A DNA stretch of 64,000 bases from Treponema sp. UBA4377 (GTDB lineage Bacteria > Spirochaetota > Spirochaetia > Treponematales > Treponemataceae). Positions 24,645 to 32,137 of the stretch are shown piece after piece (position 1 is the stretch's first letter; each line of letters begins with the position of its first letter). Location: the NCBI GenBank assembly GCA_002391235.1, contig DGRX01000014.1, positions 1-64,000 of the forward strand, read 5' to 3'. Position numbers and translations under genes: made by a program. Under the pieces are notes generated by a model that worked only from the letters and a program-made list of their open reading frames with translations, had not been told where the DNA came from and searched no databases.

Positions 24645-25568
24645 TTATAAGAATTCAATTTCTTGAACGCTTGAAAAATCTTTTTGCCCAAGCGGAAATT
24701 CCAGGCGAAGGAATTGGCCTTCCGCGCAAAAAAAGGCTGAACTTTTTTTGCCGGCAAAAACAACGCTAACCGGATGCCGTCCGGCTTTTGGCAAAACTTG
24801 CGTTGTCCTTCCGTTCGCAATCAATGACAGACTTGAGTCCGACGAACTCGCCCTCCACTCCAAGCGGGAGCAATCAATGCGGTACGGAAAGCCCAAAAGC
24901 TTTTTCGCCAAAGCGAAATCGCCTTCAAGAACCGCGCCGCGAATCAAGCTTGAACTGACGCGCTTTTTGTCAAGCGTGACGTCGTCCAAAACTTTCAGTT
25001 CCAAACCGTTTTGGGTCGCGTAATCAGCCAATTCGGCAACGCCGGTGTCTAAATTATGCCCGCAGCGGAAATCGGAGCCTGCCGCCAAAAATTGCGCAGA
25101 GCAAAATTTTCTCAATTGGTCAAGAAAATTCCTTCCTTCTATTTTACTGAAATCTTCGGAAAAGTCAATCATTACGCAAAAATCAAAGCCTCTTTTTTCC
25201 AAAAATTCCAGCTTCATTCTCTCTGTCATAAGGTCGCCCGGATATGATTCGCTCTTAAAGGCTCCGGGGGAACGGGTGAAAGTGACCGCGCCGGCCAAAC
25301 AAGCGCCGCGAACATTTTGCAAGCCCAAAAGGCCCGCCCGCGCGCGCTTTTCCTTCCATTCAAAAACCGCGTCAAAAAGCGCCTGGTGGCCCAAATGCAT
25401 TCCGTCAAAGCCGCCGACTGTAACCGCTGACGGCCCAAGACTGGCGGCCGGATTGTTCGCAAGCCCAAGACTGGCGGCCGCGCAATTTGAATCGCTCGCA
25501 AGCCCAAGACTGGCGGCCGAGCGGCTTTCCGCGCCCTTAACAACGTCGTTCCAAGAATAGACTTTCAT
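24645..25568 (-). CDS. ribF: Bifunctional riboflavin kinase / FAD synthetase
   Basis: 307 residues. The FAD synthetase domain has VTVGGFDGMHLGHQ near residue 50, AVTFTRSP and SSSLIRGAVLEGD; the riboflavin kinase part at the C-terminus is short and diverged (GFPYRIDC, then NGRTTQVLPKAGRHPV). The usual enzyme makes FMN and FAD from riboflavin. Two features are odd: residues 17-45 are an Ala/Ser/Leu-rich insertion coded by three copies of an 18-bp repeat, and residues near 75-83 carry one more related unit. The start overlaps the truB stop by four bases. Confidence 0.85.
   Translation of the reverse strand: MKVYSWNDVVKGAESRSAASLGLASDSNCAAASLGLANNPAASLGPSAVTVGGFDGMHLGHQALFDAVFEWKEKRARAGLLGLQNVRGACLAGAVTFTRSPGAFKSESYPGDLMTERMKLEFLEKRGFDFCVMIDFSEDFSKIEGRNFLDQLRKFCSAQFLAAGSDFRCGHNLDTGVAELADYATQNGLELKVLDDVTLDKKRVSSSLIRGAVLEGDFALAKKLLGFPYRIDCSRLEWRASSSDSSLSLIANGRTTQVLPKAGRHPVSVVFAGKKSSAFFCAEGQFLRLEFPLGQKDFSSVQEIEFL
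25319..25346 (-). repeat. Additional short-repeat unit in ribF
   Basis: On the plus strand GCAAGCCCAAAAGG followed by a GC-rich end matches the repeat core seen in capA-like and hrpA. On the coding strand it gives AGLLGLQN in a loop before AVTFTRSP. Confidence 0.5.
25433..25519 (-). repeat. Three copies of an 18-bp repeat inside ribF
   Basis: GCCCAAGACTGGCGGCCG (plus-strand reading) occurs exactly at 25433-25450, 25463-25480 and 25502-25519, spaced 30 and 39 bases, so the frame is kept. Two copies are preceded by TTCGCAA or CTCGCAA, as in the capA-like and hrpA units. The coding strand reads AASLGLA in repeats at the extreme N-terminus. Confidence 0.85.
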
Positions 25569-26533
25569 TTCGCCGCCTCCAAAAACTCATCGCTTTTGGG
25601 AACGACATACTCGTAAAAGGCGCGGCCGCCCTCTTTTTTTACGGCGCCCATAAAGGCTTTGCCGGAAGAAAAAACCGCGCTTGCCCCTTCTTTTAGCGGC
25701 TCCTCAAAAAAGGAAAAGCGCAAGGGCCGGCCGTTCCAAAAATTCTCCTCCTGCCCGGCGCGCAAGTAGGCCGCGTTCAGCCCGCAAAGGCGCGCGGTCT
25801 CCGCGTCCATTTCCCGCAAGGAAGAGGCGCAAATCGTGTCTTCGTCGCAGGCGTCAATAAGATTAAAGTTTCCGACGCGCGTTCTTTTTAGCGTTTCAAG
25901 GCGGCCGGCGGAGGCGCAGTCAAGGCCTATGTCGCGCGCGAGGCTTCGGATGTAAGTTCCCTTGCTGACCAAAAAGCGGACCCGCGCGGACTTTACCAAA
26001 GCGCGCTCGTTTGCAAGGCCGCAATCGTTGGAAGCGGCCGCCTCGTTCGCGTCACCGCCTTCAAAAGCCGCGTCCAAAAGCTGGGCTTCATAAACTTCTA
26101 TCGGACGCTCAGGAAGCGCGGCTTCCTTTCCTGAACGCGTCAAGTCGCTGGCCCGCTTTCCGCCGATTTTAATCGCAGAAAATTCCGGCGGCCGCTGCAT
26201 AAGCTTTCCTGTGAATTTTTTAAGAGATTTTTTTAGCGCGGCCAAGCTTGGAAGCGGCGCGGTCTTTACGACTTGGCCGGTCGGGTCAAGCGTGTCCGTC
26301 TGCTCGCCAAAAATTATTTTGGCTTCGTATTCTTTGTCAAAGGCCGTTATAAGTCCGGCCAAACGCGTAAGGCTTCCGACGCAGACTACAAGAAGGCCTT
26401 GCGCGAACAAGTCCAATGTTCCCGTGTGGCCGACTTTTTTTGTGCCAAGAGTTTTCTTGATTTTCCCCAAGGCGGAAAAGCTTGTGACGCCAGGCTTTTT
26501 GTCGTAAAGAATTATTCCGCTTGGACCGGTCAT
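25565..26533 (-). CDS. truB: tRNA pseudouridine(55) synthase
   Basis: 322 residues. Catalytic Asp41 lies in GHTGTLDLFAQGLL; other TruB motifs are DKKPGVTS near the start, QRPPEFSAIKIGGKRA, and VSKGTYIRSLARDIG. It makes pseudouridine 55 in the T-loop of tRNAs. Residues of about 150-176 form an Ala/Asn-rich insertion before RVRFLVSKG that contains a GGCCTTGCAAACGA stretch like the ribF repeat. It is followed by ribF with a four-base overlap. Confidence 0.93.
   Translation of the reverse strand: MTGPSGIILYDKKPGVTSFSALGKIKKTLGTKKVGHTGTLDLFAQGLLVVCVGSLTRLAGLITAFDKEYEAKIIFGEQTDTLDPTGQVVKTAPLPSLAALKKSLKKFTGKLMQRPPEFSAIKIGGKRASDLTRSGKEAALPERPIEVYEAQLLDAAFEGGDANEAAASNDCGLANERALVKSARVRFLVSKGTYIRSLARDIGLDCASAGRLETLKRTRVGNFNLIDACDEDTICASSLREMDAETARLCGLNAAYLRAGQEENFWNGRPLRFSFFEEPLKEGASAVFSSGKAFMGAVKKEGGRAFYEYVVPKSDEFLEAAK
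26005..26042 (-). repeat. Short-repeat-like insertion inside truB
   Basis: Plus-strand TTTGCAAGGCCGCAATC…GCGGCCGCC has the same head (TTGCAAGGCC) and tail (GCGGCCGC) as the ribF units, with a diverged middle. It adds an Ala/Asn-rich loop and keeps the frame. Confidence 0.45.
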
Positions 26534-26540
26534 CGCAAGT

Positions 26541-26939
26541 TTAGTCCTCAGGCGAACCGGAAGCTTGCGCGGCGGCGGATTTTTCGGCGTCGCTTTTTAC
26601 CAAGTCCTCAAGCTTTTTGGCCATTTCGTAGCCGTCGCGGATTGACGTGTCGGCCACAAAATGCAAGTGGGGAAATTGCCGTATAGTGAGTTTTTTTGCG
26701 ATTGTGGATTGGATAAAGCCCGCCGCGCTGGTCAGGCCCTGCACGCCGCGATTGAGTTCCGATTCCGACATGAACGTGGAAACGTAAACTTTCGCGTGCG
26801 CCAAGTCCTTGGCCACCTCGACCCGGTTGATCGTCAAAAAGTTTGACACTCGCGGGTCTTTAATCTCGGCGCGCAAAATCATGTTGGCTATCTCGCCCCT
26901 GATTTGCTCGCCTAGCTTTAAAAGCCTATACTGTCCCAT
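26541..26939 (-). CDS. rbfA: Ribosome-binding factor A
   Basis: 132 residues with the RbfA pattern: RLLKLGEQIRGEIANMI, IKDPRVSNFLTINRVEV, AKVYVSTF, and the KH-like end with LTIRQFPHLHFVADTSI. It binds the 16S rRNA 5' region during late 30S maturation. ATG 26939 overlaps the infB stop by one base. The Ala/Ser-rich tail after residue 118 is low complexity. Confidence 0.95.
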   Translation of the reverse strand: MGQYRLLKLGEQIRGEIANMILRAEIKDPRVSNFLTINRVEVAKDLAHAKVYVSTFMSESELNRGVQGLTSAAGFIQSTIAKKLTIRQFPHLHFVADTSIRDGYEMAKKLEDLVKSDAEKSAAAQASGSPED

Positions 26940-29728
26940 CAGGCCTGTCCTTCGCCATTGTTAGCGGGCGGAACGGCATGGGGATTCACGCCGTGAGCGC
27001 CGGGCTTGGCTTGCTCGGCTTCCTTTCGCGCGCGGGCGGCTGCCTTTTCGGCGGCGATCTTTTCCGCTTCCTTGGCTGCCTCTTCGGCGGCGCGGGCTTC
27101 GGCCTCGCTTCGCTGTTCGGCGGCAGCGGCTTCGTTCTTAGACTTGTCGTCAATCAAAGCGTCGCCGAGCTTTCGGGCAACTTCGATGTATTCAAAGCAT
27201 TCGATTTGGTCGCCGACCTTAATGTCCTGCCAGTTCTCCAAGCCGACGCCGCATTCGTAGCCCTTGGCCACTTCCTTGGCGTCGTCCTTAAAGCGCTTGA
27301 GCGAGGTGACTTTTCCAGTATAGATTACGATGCCTTCGCGGATAAGGCGAACGCCGCAATTTCTCTTGATAGTTCCGTCCGAAACATAGCAGCCGGCAAT
27401 CGTTCCGATCTTTGGAACTTTGAAAGTGTTCTGGACTTCGACAGTTCCGATAACCTGCTCCTTTGTGTCGGGGCTGAGCATGCCTTCCATGGCCGCCGTG
27501 ATTTCGTTGACGCATTCGTAAATGATTGAGTACTTGCGAATCTCAACCTTTTCTTGGTCGGCCAAAAGCTTTGCCTTTGGCGTCGGGCGGACGTTAAAAC
27601 CGACGATGATCGCGTTGGAGTCAGCGGCGGCCAAGATGACGTCGCTTTCGTTGATCGCTCCGGCCGACGAGTGGATGACCACAAGGCGGATGTCCTTTGT
27701 TGAAAGCTTTTCAAGGGCAACCTTAAGGGCCTCGGCGCTTCCCTGCAAGTCGGCCTTGATGACAACCTTAAGCTCTTTGACTTCGTGCGCGTCAATCGTC
27801 TGGTACAAGTTGTCGAGCGTGACTTTCTTGACGGCTTTTGCGTCCTCAAAGCGCTTAAGCTCGACGCGCTTGGTGCTTATCGCGCGCGCCTCTTTTTCGC
27901 TTTCGGTGACTTGGAAGGGGTCGCCGGCGTTGGGCATTTCCTCAATTCCGATAACCTCAACCGGCTGGCTGGGAGTCGCTTCCTGTATGCGCTTGCCCCT
28001 GTCGTTGAACATAGCGCGGACGCGGCCTGAATAAATGCCGGCCACGAAAGGATCCCCCTGATGCAAAGTTCCGCGCTCGACTACGATTGTAGAGACAACG
28101 CCGCGGCCTTGGTCGATGCGGGACTCCAAAACCTTTCCTTCGGCGCGGCAATCCCAAACGGTCTTAAGCTCAAGCATTTCGGCCTGGAGCAAAATCGCGT
28201 CCAAAAGGTCGTCGATGCCCTCGCCCTTCAAGGCGCTGATGTTTACATATTGAGTGTCTCCGCCCCAATCTTCGGGCGTAAGGCCAAGCTCTGTAAGCTG
28301 GGTGCGCACGCGGTCGGGATTGGCGTCGGGCTTGTCTATCTTGTTTACTGCCACGATTATCGGAACCTTGGCGTCCTTGGCGTGGTTGACCGCTTCCAAA
28401 GTCTGGGGCATTACGCCGTCGTCGGCGGCCACGACCAATACAACAATGTCGGTAATCTGGGCTCCGCGGGCGCGCATCATCGTAAAGACTTCGTGGCCAG
28501 GAGTGTCCAAGAAAGTGATTTTTCCTTTTTCGGTCTGAACGCTGTAAGCGCCGATGCTCTGGGTGATTCCGCCGGCCTCGCCTTCGGCGACATGGCTGTG
28601 GCGGATAGCGTCCAAAGTCTTTGTCTTTCCGTGGTCAACGTGGCCCATTACGGTTACGATCGGCGGACGAGGCTCCAGCTTGTCGTCGTTCCTTGTGTCG
28701 CGCGCGATTACAGTCTCGTCGTAAAGGCTTACCAAATGGACTTCGCAATTGTATTCGGCTGCCAAAAGCGTGGCCGTGTCGCTGTCGATTGACTGTGTGA
28801 TTGTCACCATCTGGCCCATCGACATAAGCTTCGCGATGATTTCGCTGGCTTTGAGGTTCATCTTGCGGGCCAAGTCGCTGATGGAAACAGTCTCCATAAT
28901 GTCGATTGACTTGGGAACGTCGCTGACCTGGGTCTCGGCCTTTTTCTGGGACTCGTAGAACTTGTCCTCGTCAAAAGCCTCTTCCTTGTCCTTTCGGCTG
29001 TATTGCTGCTTCTTTCCTTTAAATGTTTTCTTGGGAGCGTTTTGGCTGGGCTTTCCGCCGGTCATGCCGCCTGGAGCGAACGAGCCGCCGGAGCCTCCGC
29101 CAAAGCCGGAGCCGGGCCTGTTGTTAAAGCCTCCGGGACCGCGGTTAAAGCCGCCGCCCTGGCCGCCTCGGTTAAAGCCTCCGGGACCGCGGTTAAAGCC
29201 GCCGCCCTGGCCGCCCCGGTTAAAGGAACCCGGACCGCCCCTGTTGTCGCGCTCGCGGTTTTGGTAGCCTGCCCTGGCCTGGGCGCCTGTAAAGCCGCCG
29301 CCGGCCCTATTCTGGCCGCCGCCAAACGAGCCGCGGTTGTTCCCGCCGCGGTTCCACTGGCCGCCCCTTGAATGGTCGCTTAAATTTCCGGCCTTGACGT
29401 TGGGACGGGCCGAATTCAAAGAGAACGGAGCCGCCGGCTTTTTAACGGCAGCGGGAGCCGCAGCCTTAGGGGCGGGCTTCGCTTCGGCGACGGCCTTTTT
29501 CTCTTCCGAAAGAGGCTTTTCAGCCGCGTCTTGAGTTTTAGCAGCGGCAGAAGCGGCAACCGTATTGTTAGCGGCGGACGGAGAAGCTTGAGGCCGCTTT
29601 TTTACTAGAATCACCTTTTTCTTTTTTTCAGCGGGCGCGCCTACGCCAGCGGAGTCTTCCGTCTTTTTAGGAGCTCCAGCCTTTTTGTGCAACACCACTC
29701 CGTTTTTCTTTTCTGTTTCTTCTGCCAT
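26939..29728 (-). CDS. infB: Translation initiation factor IF-2
   Basis: 929 residues. The first about 270 residues are low complexity: Ala/Lys-rich, then a Gly-rich RGG/FNRG region (about 130-220) with a near-perfect 16-residue tandem repeat. An IF2_N-type segment (SISDLARKMNLKASEIIAKL) is followed by the GTPase domain with VMGHVDHGKT, DTPGHE and NKID, then the domains for fMet-tRNA binding. The very C-terminus (about 865-929) is again Ala/Glu-rich. It brings initiator tRNA to the 30S subunit. It starts six bases after nusA. Confidence 0.95.
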   Translation of the reverse strand: MAEETEKKNGVVLHKKAGAPKKTEDSAGVGAPAEKKKKVILVKKRPQASPSAANNTVAASAAAKTQDAAEKPLSEEKKAVAEAKPAPKAAAPAAVKKPAAPFSLNSARPNVKAGNLSDHSRGGQWNRGGNNRGSFGGGQNRAGGGFTGAQARAGYQNRERDNRGGPGSFNRGGQGGGFNRGPGGFNRGGQGGGFNRGPGGFNNRPGSGFGGGSGGSFAPGGMTGGKPSQNAPKKTFKGKKQQYSRKDKEEAFDEDKFYESQKKAETQVSDVPKSIDIMETVSISDLARKMNLKASEIIAKLMSMGQMVTITQSIDSDTATLLAAEYNCEVHLVSLYDETVIARDTRNDDKLEPRPPIVTVMGHVDHGKTKTLDAIRHSHVAEGEAGGITQSIGAYSVQTEKGKITFLDTPGHEVFTMMRARGAQITDIVVLVVAADDGVMPQTLEAVNHAKDAKVPIIVAVNKIDKPDANPDRVRTQLTELGLTPEDWGGDTQYVNISALKGEGIDDLLDAILLQAEMLELKTVWDCRAEGKVLESRIDQGRGVVSTIVVERGTLHQGDPFVAGIYSGRVRAMFNDRGKRIQEATPSQPVEVIGIEEMPNAGDPFQVTESEKEARAISTKRVELKRFEDAKAVKKVTLDNLYQTIDAHEVKELKVVIKADLQGSAEALKVALEKLSTKDIRLVVIHSSAGAINESDVILAAADSNAIIVGFNVRPTPKAKLLADQEKVEIRKYSIIYECVNEITAAMEGMLSPDTKEQVIGTVEVQNTFKVPKIGTIAGCYVSDGTIKRNCGVRLIREGIVIYTGKVTSLKRFKDDAKEVAKGYECGVGLENWQDIKVGDQIECFEYIEVARKLGDALIDDKSKNEAAAAEQRSEAEARAAEEAAKEAEKIAAEKAAARARKEAEQAKPGAHGVNPHAVPPANNGEGQA

Positions 29729-29734
29729 TAACTA

Positions 29735-31225
29735 CTATTCCTCGTCCTCTTTAAATTCAAACTCGACACCGCATTTTGGACAATGCGTCATGTCAAGGGT
29801 TATAACGGCGCCGCATTCCGGGCAATGGTATTCTTCTGAATCTTCGGAAGAAGCCTGCTCCGATTCGGCGTTCTGCGAAGGAGCCTGCTCTTGGGCTTCC
29901 TCCTCAACAAACTCCACGTTTTGATTTATAAGCTCGTTGAGTTTTTCCAAGTCTTCCTTAGAAACGCCCTCAACGTTGATTGTCTCGTAGTCGTCGATGA
30001 ACTTTTGAACGTCCTCGATTCCGGCTTCCTTAAGAAGGCCGGCCACGCGCTCGTCAACTCCGGGCAACTCGGAAATAGTGGCGATCTCCTCGTAGTCGTC
30101 GTTAAAGAGGCTCTGGGCGTTTTGCCTTGTGGCGATCTCGCTAAGGTCAAGCTCGGCGGCCTGCTCCTCTGTCTTTACGTCGATGTTCCAGTCGCAAAGG
30201 CGGTTGGCAAGGCGAACGTTGAGGCCCTGCTTTCCGATCGCCAAAGAGAACTGGCTGTCGGGAACGATGGCAAGCGCCTGCTTTTTGTCCTGGTCAAGAA
30301 TGATTACGCGGCCGACTTCCGCCGGGCTAAGCGCGTTCTTGATAAAGACTGTCGGCTCTGGATCGTAGCGCAAAACGTCGATTTTTTCGCCAAGCAATTC
30401 GTGGATGACGTTTTGGATGCGAACGCCCTTAAGGCCTACGCAGGCGCCAACCGGATCAACGTCCTCGCGGGCCGATGAAACGGCAATCTTCGTTCGGTAG
30501 CCGGCTTCGCGCACGATCTTGTTGATTTCAACCGTTCCGTCAAGAACTTCGGGAACTTCCGTCTCAAGAATCGAGCGGACCAATTCGGGCGCCGCGCGCG
30601 AAAGAATCAACTGAATGCCGTTTGAAGTCTTTGCGATGTCGACGACCAAGGCGCGGATTCTCTCGCCCTTTTCGTACTTTTCGCGCGGAGACTGGTATTT
30701 GACCGGCAGCACGCCCTCGACCTTTCCAAGGTCAACGTAAATCGTGCCGTTGCGCTCGCGCTGGAAATATCCGATGATGATTCCGCCAACCTTGTCCTTG
30801 TATTCGTCGTAAAGGTTGTCCTTGTAGCTTTCGTTGAGGCCCTGGTGTCCCGACTGCTTTCCGGTAGACACGGCGGAACGGTCGTAGCTTTTGGGATCTT
30901 CGGGAATGTCAAGCTCGTCGCCGACTTCGCAATCGGGGCTAAGCTGTCGGGCTTCCTCCAATTCGATTTCCGTTACAGGATCGTAAACGCCGTCAATGAC
31001 TTCCTTTCTTGAATAAAGGGTAACGTCCACGGGGATGCCGCTCTCGTCTTCCTCAAAAACAACGACGGCGTTTTCGTTCGTTCCGTGGGCGCGCTTGTAT
31101 GCGGCCAAAAGCATGTTTTCAATGACCTTTTTCACCGCGTCCGGCGAATAGCCTCTTTCTTCGATAAGCTCTTTGATAGCCTCAGCCATCGATGACGAAT
31201 TGTCCTGAACTTTTTTTCGTGCCAT
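29735..31225 (-). CDS. nusA: Transcription factor NusA with C-terminal zinc ribbon
   Basis: 496 residues. The N-terminal RNA-polymerase-binding domain (MAEAIKELIEERGYSPDAV), the S1 domain (GIIIGYFQRERNGTIYVDLG) and two KH domains (CVGLKGVRIQNVIHELLGEKID and IGKQGLNVRLANRL) are in the usual order. A helix-hairpin-helix part (ISELPGVDERVAGLLKEAGI) follows. After an acidic Gln/Glu linker, Cys468, Cys471, Cys482 and Cys485 form a C-x2-C…C-x2-C ribbon that typical NusA proteins lack. NusA controls pausing, termination and antitermination. The ribbon could bind zinc and nucleic acid or protein; this is inferred. Confidence 0.94.
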   Translation of the reverse strand: MARKKVQDNSSSMAEAIKELIEERGYSPDAVKKVIENMLLAAYKRAHGTNENAVVVFEEDESGIPVDVTLYSRKEVIDGVYDPVTEIELEEARQLSPDCEVGDELDIPEDPKSYDRSAVSTGKQSGHQGLNESYKDNLYDEYKDKVGGIIIGYFQRERNGTIYVDLGKVEGVLPVKYQSPREKYEKGERIRALVVDIAKTSNGIQLILSRAAPELVRSILETEVPEVLDGTVEINKIVREAGYRTKIAVSSAREDVDPVGACVGLKGVRIQNVIHELLGEKIDVLRYDPEPTVFIKNALSPAEVGRVIILDQDKKQALAIVPDSQFSLAIGKQGLNVRLANRLCDWNIDVKTEEQAAELDLSEIATRQNAQSLFNDDYEEIATISELPGVDERVAGLLKEAGIEDVQKFIDDYETINVEGVSKEDLEKLNELINQNVEFVEEEAQEQAPSQNAESEQASSEDSEEYHCPECGAVITLDMTHCPKCGVEFEFKEDEE

Positions 31226-31247
31226 AAAGATCTACCTCTATTTATTT

Positions 31248-31706
31248 TTATGAATGCAAAAACTTAGCTTTTGCGATGTCGTCGTATTTATAGCTTTTGT
31301 TTTCCCCGCCGCAATCAAGCGTCAAGGAATCCTTGTCCGCGCCAAGAATCGTTCCGCTTACCCAGTCAGAAACATTCTTGTCCCAAACGCGAATCTCCGT
31401 TCCCTTAAAAAGCGCGAACTCAGCCGCGTTCTTAATGTTGCGGTCAGTCCCCGGAGACGTAAGCTCCATGTAGGTGTCGTCCCTTCCAAGCAAGGCCTCA
31501 AGGCGCGGCAAAAGCGCGTGGTGGACTTTTGAGCAGTCCTCCACGCCAATCGTTTTCGCCGGGTCCTTGCTTGCGATGACCGCGCTTATTTTTACCGTTG
31601 TCTTTTGCGGAATTATCTTCAAGTCAACAAGAACGTAGCCCATAGAGCGGACCAAAGGCTCGCATTCCGAATAATGGGGAATCGTGTTTAAATCTACGTA
31701 ATCCAT
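31248..31706 (-). CDS. rimP: Ribosome maturation factor RimP
   Basis: 152 residues from ATG 31706; a GTG at 31751 would add 15 residues that do not look like RimP. Family features are YSECEPLVRSMGYVLVDLKI, IGVEDCSKVHHALLPRLEAL, LTSPGTDRNIKNAAEF and the SH3-like C-terminus (GTEIRVWDKN, SGTILGADKDSLTLDC). It assists 30S assembly. It is the first gene of the nusA-infB operon, a standard arrangement. No strong ribosome site is seen before either start, so the start is uncertain. Confidence 0.9.
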   Translation of the reverse strand: MDYVDLNTIPHYSECEPLVRSMGYVLVDLKIIPQKTTVKISAVIASKDPAKTIGVEDCSKVHHALLPRLEALLGRDDTYMELTSPGTDRNIKNAAEFALFKGTEIRVWDKNVSDWVSGTILGADKDSLTLDCGGENKSYKYDDIAKAKFLHS

Positions 31707-31768
31707 CCAGCTTTCCGTTCCAAAAAAAAAGACCTGCTTGCGCAAGTCCACTTTAAAAGGAGATTAAA

Positions 31769-31921
31769 ATGTACGCTTATAATGTAGCGAATGGAAAAAA
31801 AAATGTCAAGTGTCGCCGCGCAAAAAAAGACAAAATTTCCGCATTATGGAATGAAAACAAAAAACGCGAGAAAAGCGACTTCCGTAACGGTTGCCCGGGC
31901 TTCCGCATTTCAAACAATTAA
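31769..31921 (+). CDS. Possible 50-residue basic small protein
   Basis: A perfect AAGGAG (31757-31762) stands six bases before ATG 31769, and the frame runs 50 codons to TAA at 31919-31921. The product is strongly basic in its middle (GKKNVKCRRAKKDK, then ENKKREKSDFR) and has two Cys. It lies head-to-head over the rimP promoter on the other strand, and its stop is the first base of the long inverted-repeat element. No family is recognised and no plus-strand promoter is obvious, so it may be chance. Confidence 0.3.
   Translation: MYAYNVANGKKNVKCRRAKKDKISALWNENKKREKSDFRNGCPGFRISNN
31781..31809 (-). promoter_or_regulatory. Promoter of the rimP-nusA-infB operon
   Basis: On the minus strand a perfect TTGACA (31809-31804) is followed after 17 bases, nine of them T, by TACATT (31786-31781). 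It lies about 70-80 bases before rimP ATG 31706 and is the only good promoter in the gap. Confidence 0.65.
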
Positions 31922-32058
31922 AAACGCGTAGGGAGAAGGCGGACGGCCGCTTGCTTTGCGGCTGCCAATTTCGCGAAGCGAAATTGATTTAAATGTACAC
32001 CTTCCATTGCAGCCGCAACCGCAAGAAAGGCCGTTCGATTCTCCCGAGAGCGTTTTTA
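31919..32058 (+). repeat. Long inverted-repeat element, copy 2 (possible structured RNA)
   Basis: Outer arms TAAAAACGC / GCGTTTTTA, then GGGAGAA / TTCTCCC, CGGCC / GGCCG, CTTGC / GCAAG and TGCGGCTG / CAGCCGCA. The top hairpin CCAATTTCGC / GCGAAATTG has a GAA loop and is followed by unpaired TAAATGTACACCTTCC. It is the same layout as 11765-11902, with pairs changed on both sides. It ends 79 bases before rmlD. The 431-base gap 31707-32137 holds this, the rimP promoter, the small ORF and the rmlD promoter. Confidence 0.8.
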
Positions 32059-32101
32059 TTTTCATTCAATTATGCGGAAGCCATGGCAAAAAATCGCGCG
32101 G

Positions 32102-32130
32102 TTGAACAAGGGCATTTTTTTTGCTATAAT
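32102..32130 (+). promoter_or_regulatory. Strong promoter giving a likely leaderless rmlD mRNA
   Basis: TTGAAC (32102-32107), 17 bases, then TGC-TATAAT (TATAAT at 32125-32130, extended -10). The ATG of rmlD follows only seven bases later, where transcription should begin. No ribosome site can fit. Confidence 0.8.
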
Positions 32131-32137
32131 TCGCTCC

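Noticed and set aside
29110..29260. CRISPR or VNTR in the infB region
   Set aside because: The repeat is a coding tandem within the IF-2 frame, without spacers.
32072..32137. Upstream extension of rmlD to the first ATG of the open frame
   Set aside because: The added residues cover the -35/-10 promoter and the family always starts at the nucleotide-binding MIWVIGSTG segment.
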